Source: Luteimonas cucumeris
GTDB taxonomy: Bacteria > Pseudomonadota > Gammaproteobacteria > Xanthomonadales > Xanthomonadaceae
Direction of reading: 5' to 3'
DNA: 64,000 bases
Assembly (NCBI RefSeq): GCF_007830035.1
Contig: NZ_VLKN01000005.1
Location: 248,001-312,000, forward strand
In this document: positions 26,510 to 35,820 of the stretch, one piece after another
How the letters are laid out: every line of letters begins with the position of its first letter
Position numbering within the stretch: position 1 is the first letter of the stretch
Program-made: the position numbers and the translations under genes
The notes under the pieces: generated by a model
What the model saw: only the letters and a program-made list of their open reading frames with translations
What the model was told of the DNA's origin: nothing
Databases searched by the model: none

Positions 26510-27103
26510 ATGTTCCGCCACCGTTCCACCGCCCGCTGCCTCGTCATCGTCCTCATCGCGCTGCTGGCTGCCTGCACCCGCGGCGGCAAGAAGGAAGCGC
26601 CACCGTCCGGAGAAACCTTCGGTGCCGATGACACCTATTCGCGCAGCTATCCGATTTCCCAGGCGCAAGCCTGCGAAGCCGCACGCCGTGCGCTGCTGGG
26701 GCAGGGCTATCTGATCAGCAAGGCCGGTGCCGAGGTGGTGGAGGCCAACAAGACCTTCCAGCCCGATGCGGAGACGCATACCCAGCTCAACGTACGCATC
26801 ACCTGCGTGCCGCAGGGCGGCGACCAGGCGATCGTGTTCGCCAACGCGGTGCAGGATCGCTACGCGCTGATGACCACGTCCAATTCCGCCAGCGTCGGCG
26901 TCAGCATGCTGGGATCGGTGTCGTTGCCGGTCGGCAGCAGCGGCGCGAACCTGGTACGGGTGGCCAGCAACACCGTGCAGAACGTCGACTTCTACAAGCG
27001 CTTCTTCGAACGCGTGAAGTACTACCTGCCATCGGAAAGCGACAAGCCGACCGCACCGCCGCCGCCGGAACCCACCACGCCACCCGATCCGCCGCCGGCT
27101 TGA
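26510..27103 (+). CDS. DUF2242-like lipoprotein
   Basis: A 197-residue lipoprotein from the ATG at 26510, with the lipobox LLAAC at residue 22. An upstream in-frame ATG at 26462 would lengthen the N-terminus and disrupt the signal. The mature part has AACEAARRALLGQGYLIS-like helix and KTFQPDAETHTQLNVRITC, features of DUF2242 proteins. The C-terminus is Pro-rich, with PPPPEP and PPDPPPA. Function unknown. It is followed by a convergent nucleotidyltransferase gene. Confidence 0.75.
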   Translation: MFRHRSTARCLVIVLIALLAACTRGGKKEAPPSGETFGADDTYSRSYPISQAQACEAARRALLGQGYLISKAGAEVVEANKTFQPDAETHTQLNVRITCVPQGGDQAIVFANAVQDRYALMTTSNSASVGVSMLGSVSLPVGSSGANLVRVASNTVQNVDFYKRFFERVKYYLPSESDKPTAPPPPEPTTPPDPPPA

Positions 27104-27125
27104 ACGGTCGATCTGACGTCGGCGA

Positions 27126-27911
27126 TCAATCGCCTGGCTGAAGGTAGGCACGCAGCGCGTCAGGCATGTGCGGTGTCGGCCGCTCCGGTGGATCGTCCTG
27201 CCGAAGCTCGAGATACAGCTCGATCGCGCGCAGCAGTGCCTGCGCGATCGAAGCCGTTTCTACTGTGGCCATGGTGAGGGACAGCGCGGCATCGGCAGCG
27301 GCATCGGATTCGATGCGTCGCACGCCGCGCTGCGGTCTGCCGGAACGGCGATGCAGCAGCGGCCCCAGCACCTGGTCGCGGAAGTAGGCCAGCATGCCGA
27401 GGGCTTCGTAGCGTTCGCCGCGCAGCAGCTTGGCGGCCCCGTAATGGAGCCAGATCCAGGCACGGTCCTCGAACCACTGCGCCTCCCGGTCCGGCCAATG
27501 CACGGACGCGGCATCGAGGACCGCGCCGATCCGTTCCGGTTGCCGTGCCCACAACAGGCATGGACGTTCGACCATGTGCTGCAAGTCCGTTTCCACCACG
27601 AACTTCAGGTCGACGTGGATCAGCGGCGGACCGAACAGGCAGATCAGCAGGCGCGGCTCGCCGACGTGTTCGCCGCTGAATGCCGCCAGCAACGAACCGA
27701 GGCGTGCGGCGATGGCGGGACGCTGCGCCATGACCTGCGGGTAATCGCCGGCGCGCACGACCACCACCAGGTCGAGGTCGGATTGCGCGTCGAAGCCGCC
27801 ATGCAGCATCGAACCGCCCGCCAGCACCGCATCGATGCGTGCATCGTCGCCGAGAACGGACAGAATGTGGGCCAGCGTGGCGGCGTGGACCGCCGGCAAC
27901 TCGCGGGTCAT
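27126..27911 (-). CDS. Nucleotidyltransferase-domain protein
   Basis: A 261-residue protein with the polymerase-beta-like nucleotidyltransferase motif: GGSMLHGG followed by QSDLDLVVVV, placing Ser34 and the metal-binding Asp45 and Asp47. A third acidic residue is probably in HVDLKFVV near residue 100. The C-terminal half is helical and resembles aminoglycoside nucleotidyltransferase tails. Substrate unknown. GGAGA lies about 8 nt before the ATG at 27911. It could be a drug-modifying or toxin-neutralising enzyme, but no partner gene is adjacent. Confidence 0.75.
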   Translation of the reverse strand: MTRELPAVHAATLAHILSVLGDDARIDAVLAGGSMLHGGFDAQSDLDLVVVVRAGDYPQVMAQRPAIAARLGSLLAAFSGEHVGEPRLLICLFGPPLIHVDLKFVVETDLQHMVERPCLLWARQPERIGAVLDAASVHWPDREAQWFEDRAWIWLHYGAAKLLRGERYEALGMLAYFRDQVLGPLLHRRSGRPQRGVRRIESDAAADAALSLTMATVETASIAQALLRAIELYLELRQDDPPERPTPHMPDALRAYLQPGD

Positions 27912-28242
27912 CGTGCTTCTCCAGACGGGTAGGGCAGCCTAGCCTGCGCGATTGCTCACCGACAACCCGTGCCGGGGGCGCACCATCACCGACACTTTGC
28001 AGTGCGGACCGCATGGTGGCGCTGCAAGTGGCAGCGACGGCGACGAACGACCTTCAGCGTTTGTCGATTGCACTCCGTCAACGCTGTTCCCGCTTGCCAT
28101 GCTGGCCTGGCGCCATGCTTCGGGACGACGACGCCACACGAGCCGGGTTGACCCGGCCGCAAGCTGCGCGTCCGTATTTCAAATTGCGCGAACAGCAGAT
28201 TGCCGTGAAATGACAGACCGGTCGCGGCACAGGCAAGCCGAA
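27912..28242. other. 331-bp gene-free stretch between two minus-strand genes
   Basis: No open frame here has a ribosome-binding site or family resemblance. I see no terminator, strong promoter or repeat. It may hold the promoter for the nucleotidyltransferase gene read leftwards, but no clear boxes were found. Confidence 0.4.
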
Positions 28243-29148
28243 CTACGCCGGCGTGTCGCGCAGACGCCGCTCGAACAGCGCGAGCATGCGTCGCCAGGCT
28301 TCCGCGGCCGCTTTCTCGTCGTAGCGCGGCGTGGTGTCGTTGTTGAAGCCGTGCTGCGTGCCCGACGGCTGGAACAGCGCGTATTTCACGCCGGCGCCCT
28401 TCAGCGCCTTCTCGTACTCCGGCCAGCCGGCATTGATGCGCTCGTCGTTCGCGGCCAGCACCACCAGCAGTTCGGCCTGGATCTCCGGCACGTCCTCCAG
28501 CGGTGCTGCGTTGCCATAGAACGGTACGGCCGCCGCGATTGTCGGCACGTGCGCGGCGAGATAGTTCGCCATGCCACCGCCCCAGCAGAAGCCGACCACG
28601 CCAAGCCTGCCGTTGCCGCCATCGATGCCGCGCAGCATCTGCGCCGCGGCCACGAAGTCGGCGCGGGTCTTGTCCTGGTCGAGCTTGGCGAACTGCGCAC
28701 GCGCCGTGTCCTCGTCGCCGGGATAACCGCCCAGCGGGAACAGCGCGTCGGGCGCGAAGGCGATGTAGCCCTCCAGCGCCAGCCGCCGGGTGACGTCTTC
28801 GATATGCGGATTCAGGCCGCGGTTCTCGTGCGCCACCAGCACCACCGGTAGCGGGCCGCTGGCCTTGGCTGGCCTGGCCAGATAACCGCGGGCCTTGCCG
28901 TAGCCTTTCGGCGAGGCGAACTCGAGATATTTCGTCGACAGCCGCGCGTCGTCCGGCTTGACCTGCTGCGCGGCGGCGAACTGAGGGCTCAGCGCGGCCA
29001 GCAATCCGGCCGCACCGGCGGCGCCGACCGCGAAACGCGCCGCGCCGGCGAGGAAGCCGCGACGGTCGATCAGGCCATGCACGTACTGGTCGAACAGGCG
29101 CATCACCTCCGGATCGAAATCGCTGGCCTTTGGGCGGGTGTCGGACAT
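28243..29148 (-). CDS. Tat-exported dienelactone hydrolase family protein
   Basis: A 301-residue protein with a twin-arginine signal (LIDRRGFLAGAARFAVG) and a long charged pre-signal region typical of this exported branch. The hydrolase domain begins at about residue 75. The nucleophile elbow GFCWGGG has Cys188, as in dienelactone hydrolases, and GTQHGFNND supplies the His near residue 267. GGAGG precedes the ATG. It is expected to act on esters or lactones in the periplasm. The physiological substrate is unknown. It is divergent from the DUF885 gene. Confidence 0.88.
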   Translation of the reverse strand: MSDTRPKASDFDPEVMRLFDQYVHGLIDRRGFLAGAARFAVGAAGAAGLLAALSPQFAAAQQVKPDDARLSTKYLEFASPKGYGKARGYLARPAKASGPLPVVLVAHENRGLNPHIEDVTRRLALEGYIAFAPDALFPLGGYPGDEDTARAQFAKLDQDKTRADFVAAAQMLRGIDGGNGRLGVVGFCWGGGMANYLAAHVPTIAAAVPFYGNAAPLEDVPEIQAELLVVLAANDERINAGWPEYEKALKGAGVKYALFQPSGTQHGFNNDTTPRYDEKAAAEAWRRMLALFERRLRDTPA

Positions 29149-29351
29149 GGTGGCCTCCGCGGCATGTGAGGAGTGCAGCAGATAAGCCAGCGTGGCGTAA
29201 GACGACGTGAGGCCGCAACTCTCACGTCGTCGCGGTCAACAGCACCACCATGCCGATCGGCCTATGGACGGACGTCGCTGCCGACGACATTGTCCGATGA
29301 TCTGGGGCGTATGCTCCGCACTATTTTCCGCTGCAACGACAGGAGTCCACC

Positions 29352-31175
29352 GTGGAGCTTCGCCCGATCCTGCTTGCCCTTGCCGTAACCCTCGCCATCG
29401 CCGGCTGCGAGCGCACGCCGTCCACCGACGCCACGACGCCGGCCACGCCTGCGGCAACGCAGAACGCCGCCGCCAAGGCCGCGCAGCTCACGCAGCTCTA
29501 CGCGGAGTACTGGGAGGAATACCTCAAACTCAATCCGCTCACCGCCACGTTCCAGGGCGACCCACGCTACAACGCCGAATTGCCGGATTTTGGTTCGGCC
29601 GCGTACCGCGCGCAATCCAGGCAGTTCACCAGCGACTGGCTGAAGAAGGTCGAGGCGATCGGTGCCGAAGGCCTCAGCGGCCAGGACCTGCTCAGCTACG
29701 AGATCTTCGTCGCCGATGCCAGGGAAGCGCTGGACTCCTACCAGTTCCCGACCTGGCTGCTGCCGGTCAACCAGATGGACAGCATCGCCAGCTTCGCCGT
29801 GCAGCTCGGCTCGGGTACCGGCGCGCAGCCATTCAAGACGGTCAAGGACTACGACGACTGGCTGGCCCGCGCCGGCCGCCTGCCGGTGCTGTTCGACACC
29901 GACATCGCCAACATGCGCGAGGGCATCAAGGCCGGCGTGGTGCAGCCGCGTGTGCTGATGGAGAAGGTGATCCCGCAACTGGACACGCTGATCGAGGACA
30001 AGCCCGAGGACACGCTGTTCTGGGGCCCGATCAAGCAGATGCCGAAGGAATTCCCAGACGCCGACAGGCAGCGCCTGACCGAGGCCTATCGCAAGTTGAT
30101 CGGCGAGCAGCTGATGCCGGCGTACCAGGAGTTGCGCGACTTCATCGCCGACGAATACCTGCCCCATACCCGCGACACCTTCGGCCTCGACCAGTTGCCC
30201 AACGGCGCCGCCTGGTATGCGTTCAACGCGCGCCAGAGCACGACCACCGACATGACGCCGGCGCAGATCCACCAGATCGGCCTGGACGAGGTCGCGCGCA
30301 TCCACGGCGAAATCCGGCAGGTGATGGCGCAGGTAGGCTTCGAGGACTCGATGCTGGACTTCTTCAAGTTCATGAAGAACGATCCGCGCTTCGTGTTCAA
30401 GAGCGAGGACGAGTTGCTCAAGGATTACCGCGCCCTCGAAGCGAAAATCAACCAGAAGATCCCGGAGCAGTATTCGCTGATCCCGAAGGCGCCGTTCGAG
30501 ATCCGCCCGGTCGAGCCGTTCCGTGCCAAGTCCGCCGCCGGCGGCCAGTATTACCCGCCGAGTGATGACGGCACGCGCCCGGGCATCTTCTACGTCAACA
30601 CCTACGACCTGCCGGCGCGCAAGACCTGGGCTGCCGAAAGCCTGTACCTGCACGAGGCGATTCCCGGCCACCACTTCCAGATCGCATTGCAGATCGAGCT
30701 CAAGGATCTGCCGTCGTTCCGTCGCTGGGGCGGAGAGAGTGCGTTTGCCGAAGGCTGGGGCCTGTACGCCGAGTCGCAGGGCAAGGCGCTGGGCGTCTAC
30801 ACCGATCCCTACCAGTACTTCGGTCGCCTGCAGGCGGAACTGTGGCGCGCGATCCGCCTGGTCGTCGACACCGGCCTGCACAGCAAGGGCTGGAGCCGCG
30901 AGCAGGTGATCGAGTACATGCTCGAAAACTCCGCCGCGTCCGAGACCGATGCGATCGCCGAGGCCGAGCGTTACATCGCCTGGCCGGGCCAGGCGCTGGC
31001 GTACAAGATCGGCGAACTGAAAATCCAGGCGCTGCGTGGCAAGGCCGAGCAGGCGCTGGGACCGAAATTCGACATCCGCGAATTCCATGCCGAGGTACTC
31101 AGGGACGGCTCGCTGCCGCTGGACGTGCTGGAGCAGAAGATCGACCGCTGGATCGCGACGAAAACGTCCGCGTAG
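29352..31175 (+). CDS. DUF885-family lipoprotein, putative metallopeptidase
   Basis: A 607-residue protein from a GTG start at 29352, with AGGAG 8 nt upstream. It is a lipoprotein (LAIAGC, Cys19). The long helical body ends in the motif HEAIPGHHFQ at 434-443, a HExxPGHH variant of a zinc-metallopeptidase site, and later FAEGWGLYAE gives a third glutamate. DUF885 proteins are thought to be M32/M3-like metalloproteases, and the motif is intact. It would be anchored in the envelope. Substrates are not known. It stands alone, with a convergent outer-membrane protein downstream. Confidence 0.88.
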   Translation: MELRPILLALAVTLAIAGCERTPSTDATTPATPAATQNAAAKAAQLTQLYAEYWEEYLKLNPLTATFQGDPRYNAELPDFGSAAYRAQSRQFTSDWLKKVEAIGAEGLSGQDLLSYEIFVADAREALDSYQFPTWLLPVNQMDSIASFAVQLGSGTGAQPFKTVKDYDDWLARAGRLPVLFDTDIANMREGIKAGVVQPRVLMEKVIPQLDTLIEDKPEDTLFWGPIKQMPKEFPDADRQRLTEAYRKLIGEQLMPAYQELRDFIADEYLPHTRDTFGLDQLPNGAAWYAFNARQSTTTDMTPAQIHQIGLDEVARIHGEIRQVMAQVGFEDSMLDFFKFMKNDPRFVFKSEDELLKDYRALEAKINQKIPEQYSLIPKAPFEIRPVEPFRAKSAAGGQYYPPSDDGTRPGIFYVNTYDLPARKTWAAESLYLHEAIPGHHFQIALQIELKDLPSFRRWGGESAFAEGWGLYAESQGKALGVYTDPYQYFGRLQAELWRAIRLVVDTGLHSKGWSREQVIEYMLENSAASETDAIAEAERYIAWPGQALAYKIGELKIQALRGKAEQALGPKFDIREFHAEVLRDGSLPLDVLEQKIDRWIATKTSA

Positions 31176-31262
31176 GACCTTTGCGTCGAGGAAGCTCGGT
31201 TCCGATCAATGGCGGATGGCAAGCTGTCGGCTGGGTATGACGTGGCGGCCTGGCTGATGGAA

Positions 31263-31287
31263 CGAAAGCCGCCGGAATGCGGCGGCT
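31263..31287 (-). terminator. Hairpin terminator of the outer-membrane protein gene
   Basis: On the minus strand a 7-bp stem AGCCGCC/GGCGGCT (31267-31273 with 31281-31287) with a 7-nt loop is followed by TTTCGTT, about 30 bp past the stop at 31316. The T-tract is weak. Confidence 0.5.
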
Positions 31288-31315
31288 CTCGTGCTCCAGT
31301 GCGGATCAACGCGGC

Positions 31316-31852
31316 TCAGAAATCGAACCGCACCTGCAACTGCGCCAGGTCCAGATCGATGTCCTCGACTTCGAAGCGGCTGTACTCGCCGCGCAGCGCG
31401 ACCTTGTCGTTGAAGCGGTATTGCAGGCCCAGCCCATAGGTGGGATCGCTGCCGCTGTCGTCGCTGCTGCGGGTCAGGCTGGGGATCGCGTTGTCCAGGT
31501 CCCAACGCTGGAAGCCGGCCTTGGCGTAACCGGAGAACTGCTCGGTGAAAGGCACGGTGCCGACCGCGGTCAGGTACGCCGCATTGGCTTCGAGTGCGCG
31601 GCCTGCGCCGCTGGCCTGCAGCTTGCCGAAATCGGCATAGCCGGCTTCGATACCGAAGTAGCGGTTGAACTGGTAACCGCCGAACGCCGAGAACGCGGTG
31701 TCCTCGTCGTCGTAGGCGGCTTCGTCGACGAAGGACTGGCCGACGCCAGCACCAAGATAGAAACCGGGTTCATCGGCCGCCTGCGCGCCGAACACGGCGG
31801 CGCCCAGGACAATGACCAGCAAGGCGCGGGACAACATCTTGTTCTTCTGCAT
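31316..31852 (-). CDS. Outer-membrane beta-barrel protein (OmpA-like/Omp25 type)
   Basis: A 178-residue protein with a signal peptide (ALLVIVLGAAVFGAQAA). The mature protein is eight-stranded-barrel-like: GFYLGAGVGQSF, FSAFGGYQFNRYFGIEAGYADFG, YAKAGFQRWDLD, YGLGLQYRFNDKVALRGEYSRFEVEDID and a terminal VRFDF. The last Phe is the usual barrel assembly signal. An in-frame start at 32044 exists but lacks a signal; the ATG at 31852 has AGGAG 11 nt upstream. A small porin-like or adhesion protein; precise role unknown. Regulation is not evident. Confidence 0.88.
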   Translation of the reverse strand: MQKNKMLSRALLVIVLGAAVFGAQAADEPGFYLGAGVGQSFVDEAAYDDEDTAFSAFGGYQFNRYFGIEAGYADFGKLQASGAGRALEANAAYLTAVGTVPFTEQFSGYAKAGFQRWDLDNAIPSLTRSSDDSGSDPTYGLGLQYRFNDKVALRGEYSRFEVEDIDLDLAQLQVRFDF

Positions 31853-32122
31853 GACTGATCTGACTCCTGCTACGGACATCGCGACGTGGGGAAGGAAGCG
31901 CGATGCATCCGTGCGACGGGCCCTGGCGGAATGCCTGGGCAGCCATCGCTGTAGACATGAAATGGGCGCCGGAGCGATGGACAAAAGTGCGGATACCAGG
32001 GACGAAATGTCCCGCGCATGGGACATTGCCGGCGGCTGCTGCAACGCGGTTCGCTGCGTGCGTGCTGCCGGTTCCGGAGGCGGCTGCTACGATGGCCGCC
32101 GTATCCATGCACGGCGCACGCG

Positions 32123-32803
32123 ATGACTTACGGCCTGGGCGATTTATTCGGCTACGTTACGTTCGGCCTGCTCGGCCTGCTGCCGATCGCCAATCCACTG
32201 TCGAGCGCGGCGGTGCTGCTGGCGCTGACGGCGCGCCATACCGTGCGCGAGCGCAACCGCGTGATCAACCGCAACACGGTGTACGTCGTCATCATCATGC
32301 TGGTCTGCTACTACGTCGGCAACGCGGTGATGAGCGCGTTTGGCGTCTCCATTCCCGGCCTGCGCCTGGCCGGCGGCATGATCGTCGCGTACATCGGCTT
32401 CACCATGCTGTTCCCGTCGCAGGTCAGCGAGACCGAAACGCAGGTGGACATGGCCGGGGACGGCGGTGCCCGGGAACTGCGCGACATCGCCTTCATTCCA
32501 CTAGCCATTCCGGTGACCAGCGGACCGGGCACCATCGCCTACATCATCAGCGCCGCGGCGATGGCTCCGGATGACATGCCGTTCCTGTACGAGAGCCTGA
32601 TCGTGCTCGCGGTGGTGCTGGTGTTCGCAGTGATCCTCTGGATCTGCCTGCGCGGCGCCACGCAGATCCGGCGTTTCCTCGGTGATTCCGGACTGGATGC
32701 GTTCTCGCGCATCATGGGCTTCGTGATGGTCTGCATCGGCATGCAGTTCATCATCAACGGCACGTACGAGATCCTGAAGGACTGGCAGATCGTCACTGTC
32801 TGA
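32123..32803 (+). CDS. MarC family integral membrane protein
   Basis: A 226-residue protein of the MarC family, with six hydrophobic segments. The typical start FGLLGLLPIANPLSSAAVLL is seen, with IAFIPLAIPVTSGPGTIAYI mid-protein and a C-terminal GFVMVCIGMQFIINGTYE. Function in the cell is still unknown; it was named for its neighbourhood in E. coli and is not a proven resistance protein. The ATG at 32123 is preferred over the upstream in-frame start at 32018, which would add a non-hydrophobic tail. It is convergent with the alpha/beta hydrolase at 32844. Confidence 0.9.
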   Translation: MTYGLGDLFGYVTFGLLGLLPIANPLSSAAVLLALTARHTVRERNRVINRNTVYVVIIMLVCYYVGNAVMSAFGVSIPGLRLAGGMIVAYIGFTMLFPSQVSETETQVDMAGDGGARELRDIAFIPLAIPVTSGPGTIAYIISAAAMAPDDMPFLYESLIVLAVVLVFAVILWICLRGATQIRRFLGDSGLDAFSRIMGFVMVCIGMQFIINGTYEILKDWQIVTV

Positions 32804-32807
32804 GCAT

Positions 32808-32830
32808 CGCGGCGCGCCCGTGGCGCCGCG
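32808..32830. terminator. GC-rich hairpin between convergent marC-like and hydrolase genes
   Basis: An 8-bp perfect stem CGCGGCGC/GCGCCGCG (32808-32815 with 32823-32830) with a 7-nt loop sits between two converging genes. No T-tract follows, so any terminator function would depend on the structure alone. Confidence 0.35.
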
Positions 32831-32843
32831 CTTGCGGATCGAT

Positions 32844-34352
32844 TCAAGGCGTCGTGACGGGCCTGTCCGCAGTCGCTGCAGCCTTGGGCTGGGATGCGTT
32901 CGCCGGGACGATGACGGCTTCCGTCCGTTCGATCAGATAGGGAAAGAACGGGTTCGAGTTGAGTCGCAGGATCGCGCTGGGGCCCACCAGCAAGGTGCCG
33001 CGCTCGCCGCGCGGTGTGAAGGCGCCGAGGTGGATGCCGAAATGATCTTCCGGACCCGGCGTCACGCCATACAGTGCGTCGGTGACAGGAAACGGCAGGG
33101 CCACGTGCGACAGTGAAAAGATGTCGGGCGGATAGCGCAGTGCAAGCGCGCGTTCGCGTGATGTGGTGGTGCCGGCTTCGGTCGTACGTTCCACCATCTC
33201 TGCACGGCCCGGCGCGACATTGGCGATGATCGTGGAGCGGTAACGTTGCGGGCCGTTCGGCAGCAGCCTTTGCAATGCGTTGCCAGCGCCGGGCTGCAGC
33301 AGAGCGTCGAAGGCGACGTTGCGGTTGACGTCGAACAGCACGATCTCGCTGCCGTTCGCCGGCAGCTGCGCGTACAGGCCCGTCAGCACATCGCGCGTGT
33401 TCACCGTCGCGTCCACCACCGACTGGAAGGTGAGGACCGGCGCCAGCTTCGACAGCTGGCCTTGCTGGTTCAGGCGAGCCATCTGCGTGCGCAGTGCGTT
33501 GGCGACCAGCCACGACTGCCGCGCGCCGTTGACCGGGAACGAGTTGTACTTGAAGGGGTTGTATTCGGGTTCGATGCCCAGCCAGGCGGCCTTGGCGAAG
33601 GCGGGAAACACCGCCGGCCAGGCCGCGATCCCGGCAAAACGCGCGGTGCCGGTGATGCCGATCATCGGCGATATCAGCAACAGGCGATCCGGTCGCGCCA
33701 GCTGCTTGTCCTCGATGGCGTCGAGCGCGTACTTCATCGCCAGCGCGCCGCCATTGGAATAGCCGACGATGTGCAACGGCACGTCATCGCCTGCACGGCG
33801 ACGCGCCTCGCGCACGGCCAGGCGCGTGGCTGCCATCCACTCCCGCCACGATGCCTTCGTCAGCGCACCGGGCACCGTGCCGTGCGCCGGCAGGCGCAGG
33901 CCGACCGCGACATAGCCATGTTCCCGGTAGCGCCGCGCGATGTGGCGCAGGCTGTAGGGGGAGTCGGTCAGTCCGTGCAGCAGCACGACCGCACCGCGTG
34001 GAACGCCCGCCGGGTCGAGCACGTAGGAGCGGTTCCAGTCATGGGCGAAGCGGCCCGGATACATCGATGCGCCTTCGTAGTAGCGATTGCTGGGTACGCG
34101 CATCGGGGTATCCAGCTGCTTGCGCATCCGCGCATGCACGGCATCGAACAGGCGTGCTTCGTGCGCGAGGTATGCCGGCCAGTCGGCGGCGTCCAGTGCC
34201 TTGGCGCCCAGCTCCTCGGGCACATAGGTATGCCATGGCTGCAGCGGCGGACCGCGCTGCGAGTCCCAGATGCGGATCGACAACAGGGCGACGACGAAGA
34301 TGAGCAGCAGCCACAACAGGCGTTTCAACCACACGACCACCTTCGCCGGCAT
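32844..34352 (-). CDS. Membrane-anchored alpha/beta hydrolase
   Basis: A 502-residue protein. The first 25 residues form one transmembrane anchor (LLWLLLIFVVALLSI). The hydrolase domain starts at about residue 118, with HGLTDSP (126-132), LPAHGTVPG and the nucleophile elbow GYSNGG around Ser199. A later FDVNRNVAFD and FGIHLGAFTP may hold the Asp and His. Such proteins face the periplasm and are often annotated as lysophospholipase- or serine-peptidase-like. The substrate is unknown. Base composition matches neighbours. The start at 34352 is supported by the anchor beginning at once. Confidence 0.82.
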   Translation of the reverse strand: MPAKVVVWLKRLLWLLLIFVVALLSIRIWDSQRGPPLQPWHTYVPEELGAKALDAADWPAYLAHEARLFDAVHARMRKQLDTPMRVPSNRYYEGASMYPGRFAHDWNRSYVLDPAGVPRGAVVLLHGLTDSPYSLRHIARRYREHGYVAVGLRLPAHGTVPGALTKASWREWMAATRLAVREARRRAGDDVPLHIVGYSNGGALAMKYALDAIEDKQLARPDRLLLISPMIGITGTARFAGIAAWPAVFPAFAKAAWLGIEPEYNPFKYNSFPVNGARQSWLVANALRTQMARLNQQGQLSKLAPVLTFQSVVDATVNTRDVLTGLYAQLPANGSEIVLFDVNRNVAFDALLQPGAGNALQRLLPNGPQRYRSTIIANVAPGRAEMVERTTEAGTTTSRERALALRYPPDIFSLSHVALPFPVTDALYGVTPGPEDHFGIHLGAFTPRGERGTLLVGPSAILRLNSNPFFPYLIERTEAVIVPANASQPKAAATADRPVTTP

Positions 34353-34599
34353 TCCGTAACCCCTTTATGTGATCGGGCAATCGCCGCGGCATTGTGCCAA
34401 AACGAAACCCTGCCGCCCGCCCGCCTTTCGACGGCGATATTTGTGAAATCCGCGTGACGAACGACCCCGGCACGCAGCGCGAAGATACGATGACTTCGAT
34501 CGAAGAAGCATGTCAGTATCGAAGCCGCGCCACCATTCCCACGGCGAAACATTGCAGGTGCCGAAGGGTGTGTCACTTACTTCAATTGAGGGCAATGCG

Positions 34600-35067
34600 A
34601 TGAAAGCTCCACGCTATTTTGTCTTACCTGCGGTTCTTTCCACTGCAATGTTGGTTTCTGCATGCGCGTCGTCGCCCACCAGCAGCCGTACTTTCTCCAG
34701 CAGCGAGGCCGGTGTCCAACAGACGGTGCAATGGGGCGTGGTCGAGGCCGTTCGGCCGGTGACCATCCAGGCCAGTGGCACCGGCGTCGGCACCGCCACG
34801 GGTGCGGTCCTGGGCGGTATCGCCGGCAGTACCGTGGGCGGCGGCAGGCGTGCCAACACGGCCGGTGCGGTGGCTGGCGCAGTAGCCGGCGGTGCGGCAG
34901 GCAATGCCATTTCCGGTAGCAACACCACGGGCGTCGAGTTCACCGTGCGCCTGGAAGAGACCGGACAGACCGTGGCTGTCGTGCAGGCCGGTTCGGTCAA
35001 CGACTACCGCGTCGGCGATCGCGTCCGCGTCACCTCGGACGGCAGGACCACTCGCGTCAGCCGCTGA
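34600..35067 (+). CDS. Glycine-zipper lipoprotein, SlyB/17-kDa-antigen-like (copy 1)
   Basis: A 155-residue lipoprotein (lipobox VSACA). The mature part has a glycine-zipper stretch, GTATGAVLGGIAGSTVGGG and AGAVAGAVAGGAAGNAISG, followed by a small beta domain ending RVGDRVRVTSDG. This matches the outer-membrane 17-kDa surface antigen/SlyB family. The zipper is thought to span or pack against the membrane. GAGGG precedes the ATG at 34600; a longer frame starts at 34510 but lacks a signal there. A close paralogue follows. Confidence 0.88.
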   Translation: MKAPRYFVLPAVLSTAMLVSACASSPTSSRTFSSSEAGVQQTVQWGVVEAVRPVTIQASGTGVGTATGAVLGGIAGSTVGGGRRANTAGAVAGAVAGGAAGNAISGSNTTGVEFTVRLEETGQTVAVVQAGSVNDYRVGDRVRVTSDGRTTRVSR

Positions 35068-35146
35068 AGCCGCGCATCTCAACGTCATTGCTGATGAGCG
35101 GTGTACGGAGGACGCGTTGGATCATTTCAATTTCGAGGACGATGCG

Positions 35147-35614
35147 ATGAAGATTTCCCGTAGTTTTGCCTTGCCTGTCGCGCTTTCGACGATCGTCCTG
35201 CTTTCGGCCTGCGCCTCCGCGCCGCCCAGCAGCAGCACTTTTTCGTCGAGCCAGGCCGGCGTCAAGCAGACGGTACGATGGGGCACGATCGAGGCCATCC
35301 GCCCGGTGACGATCCAGAGCAACGGCTCCTGGATCGCCACCGCCACGGGTGCCGCCCTGGGCGGCATTGCCGGCAGCACCATCGGAGGTGGCAGGCGTGC
35401 GCCTGCGGCTGGTGCGGTGGCCGGCGCGGCGGCTGGCGGTGCCGCCGGCAACGCCATGTCGGGAAGAAGCACCGAAGGCGTGGAGTTCACGGTGCTTCTG
35501 GAAGAGACCGGTCAGTCGGTCGCGGTGGCGCAGGTCGGTTCCGTGCATGACTACCGTGTCGGTGATCGCGTCCGCGTCACGTCGGACGGCACGACCGCCC
35601 GCGTCAGCCGCTGA
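35147..35614 (+). CDS. Glycine-zipper lipoprotein, SlyB-like (copy 2)
   Basis: A 155-residue near-duplicate of the preceding protein, the same length, with the same lipobox region (LSACA), glycine zipper GGIAGSTIGGGRR and C-terminal YRVGDRVRVTSDG. GAGGA precedes the ATG at 35147, 79 bp after copy 1. The 5' segment before each ATG is also alike (GGCAATGCGATGAA and ACGATGCGATGAA), so it is a tandem duplication. A strong terminator follows. The pair probably serves outer-membrane integrity. Confidence 0.88.
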   Translation: MKISRSFALPVALSTIVLLSACASAPPSSSTFSSSQAGVKQTVRWGTIEAIRPVTIQSNGSWIATATGAALGGIAGSTIGGGRRAPAAGAVAGAAAGGAAGNAMSGRSTEGVEFTVLLEETGQSVAVAQVGSVHDYRVGDRVRVTSDGTTARVSR

Positions 35615-35674
35615 GGTCGCGTGCCTCGCACGAGCGGGTTGATCAGGTCCCGATCGCGGCAGGCAATGTGAACG

Positions 35675-35704
35675 CCCCGTCCATCGCAGGATGGACGGGG
35701 TTTT
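35675..35704 (+). terminator. Strong rho-independent terminator
   Basis: An 11-bp perfect stem (CCCCGTCCATC at 35675-35685 with GATGGACGGGG at 35690-35700), a GCAG loop and a TTTT run lie about 60 bp past the second glycine-zipper gene. This is one of the clearest terminators in the window. Confidence 0.92.
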
Positions 35705-35820
35705 AGAAAGGGTGAATGCCGCCGGCTGCGAGAGCAGGCACCGCTGCGGTTTGCCGTAGATGCGTATCGAAATATCCGCGGCTCAGGGGCGAGCCGATGC
35801 TGGACCGATAGGGGAGTCGT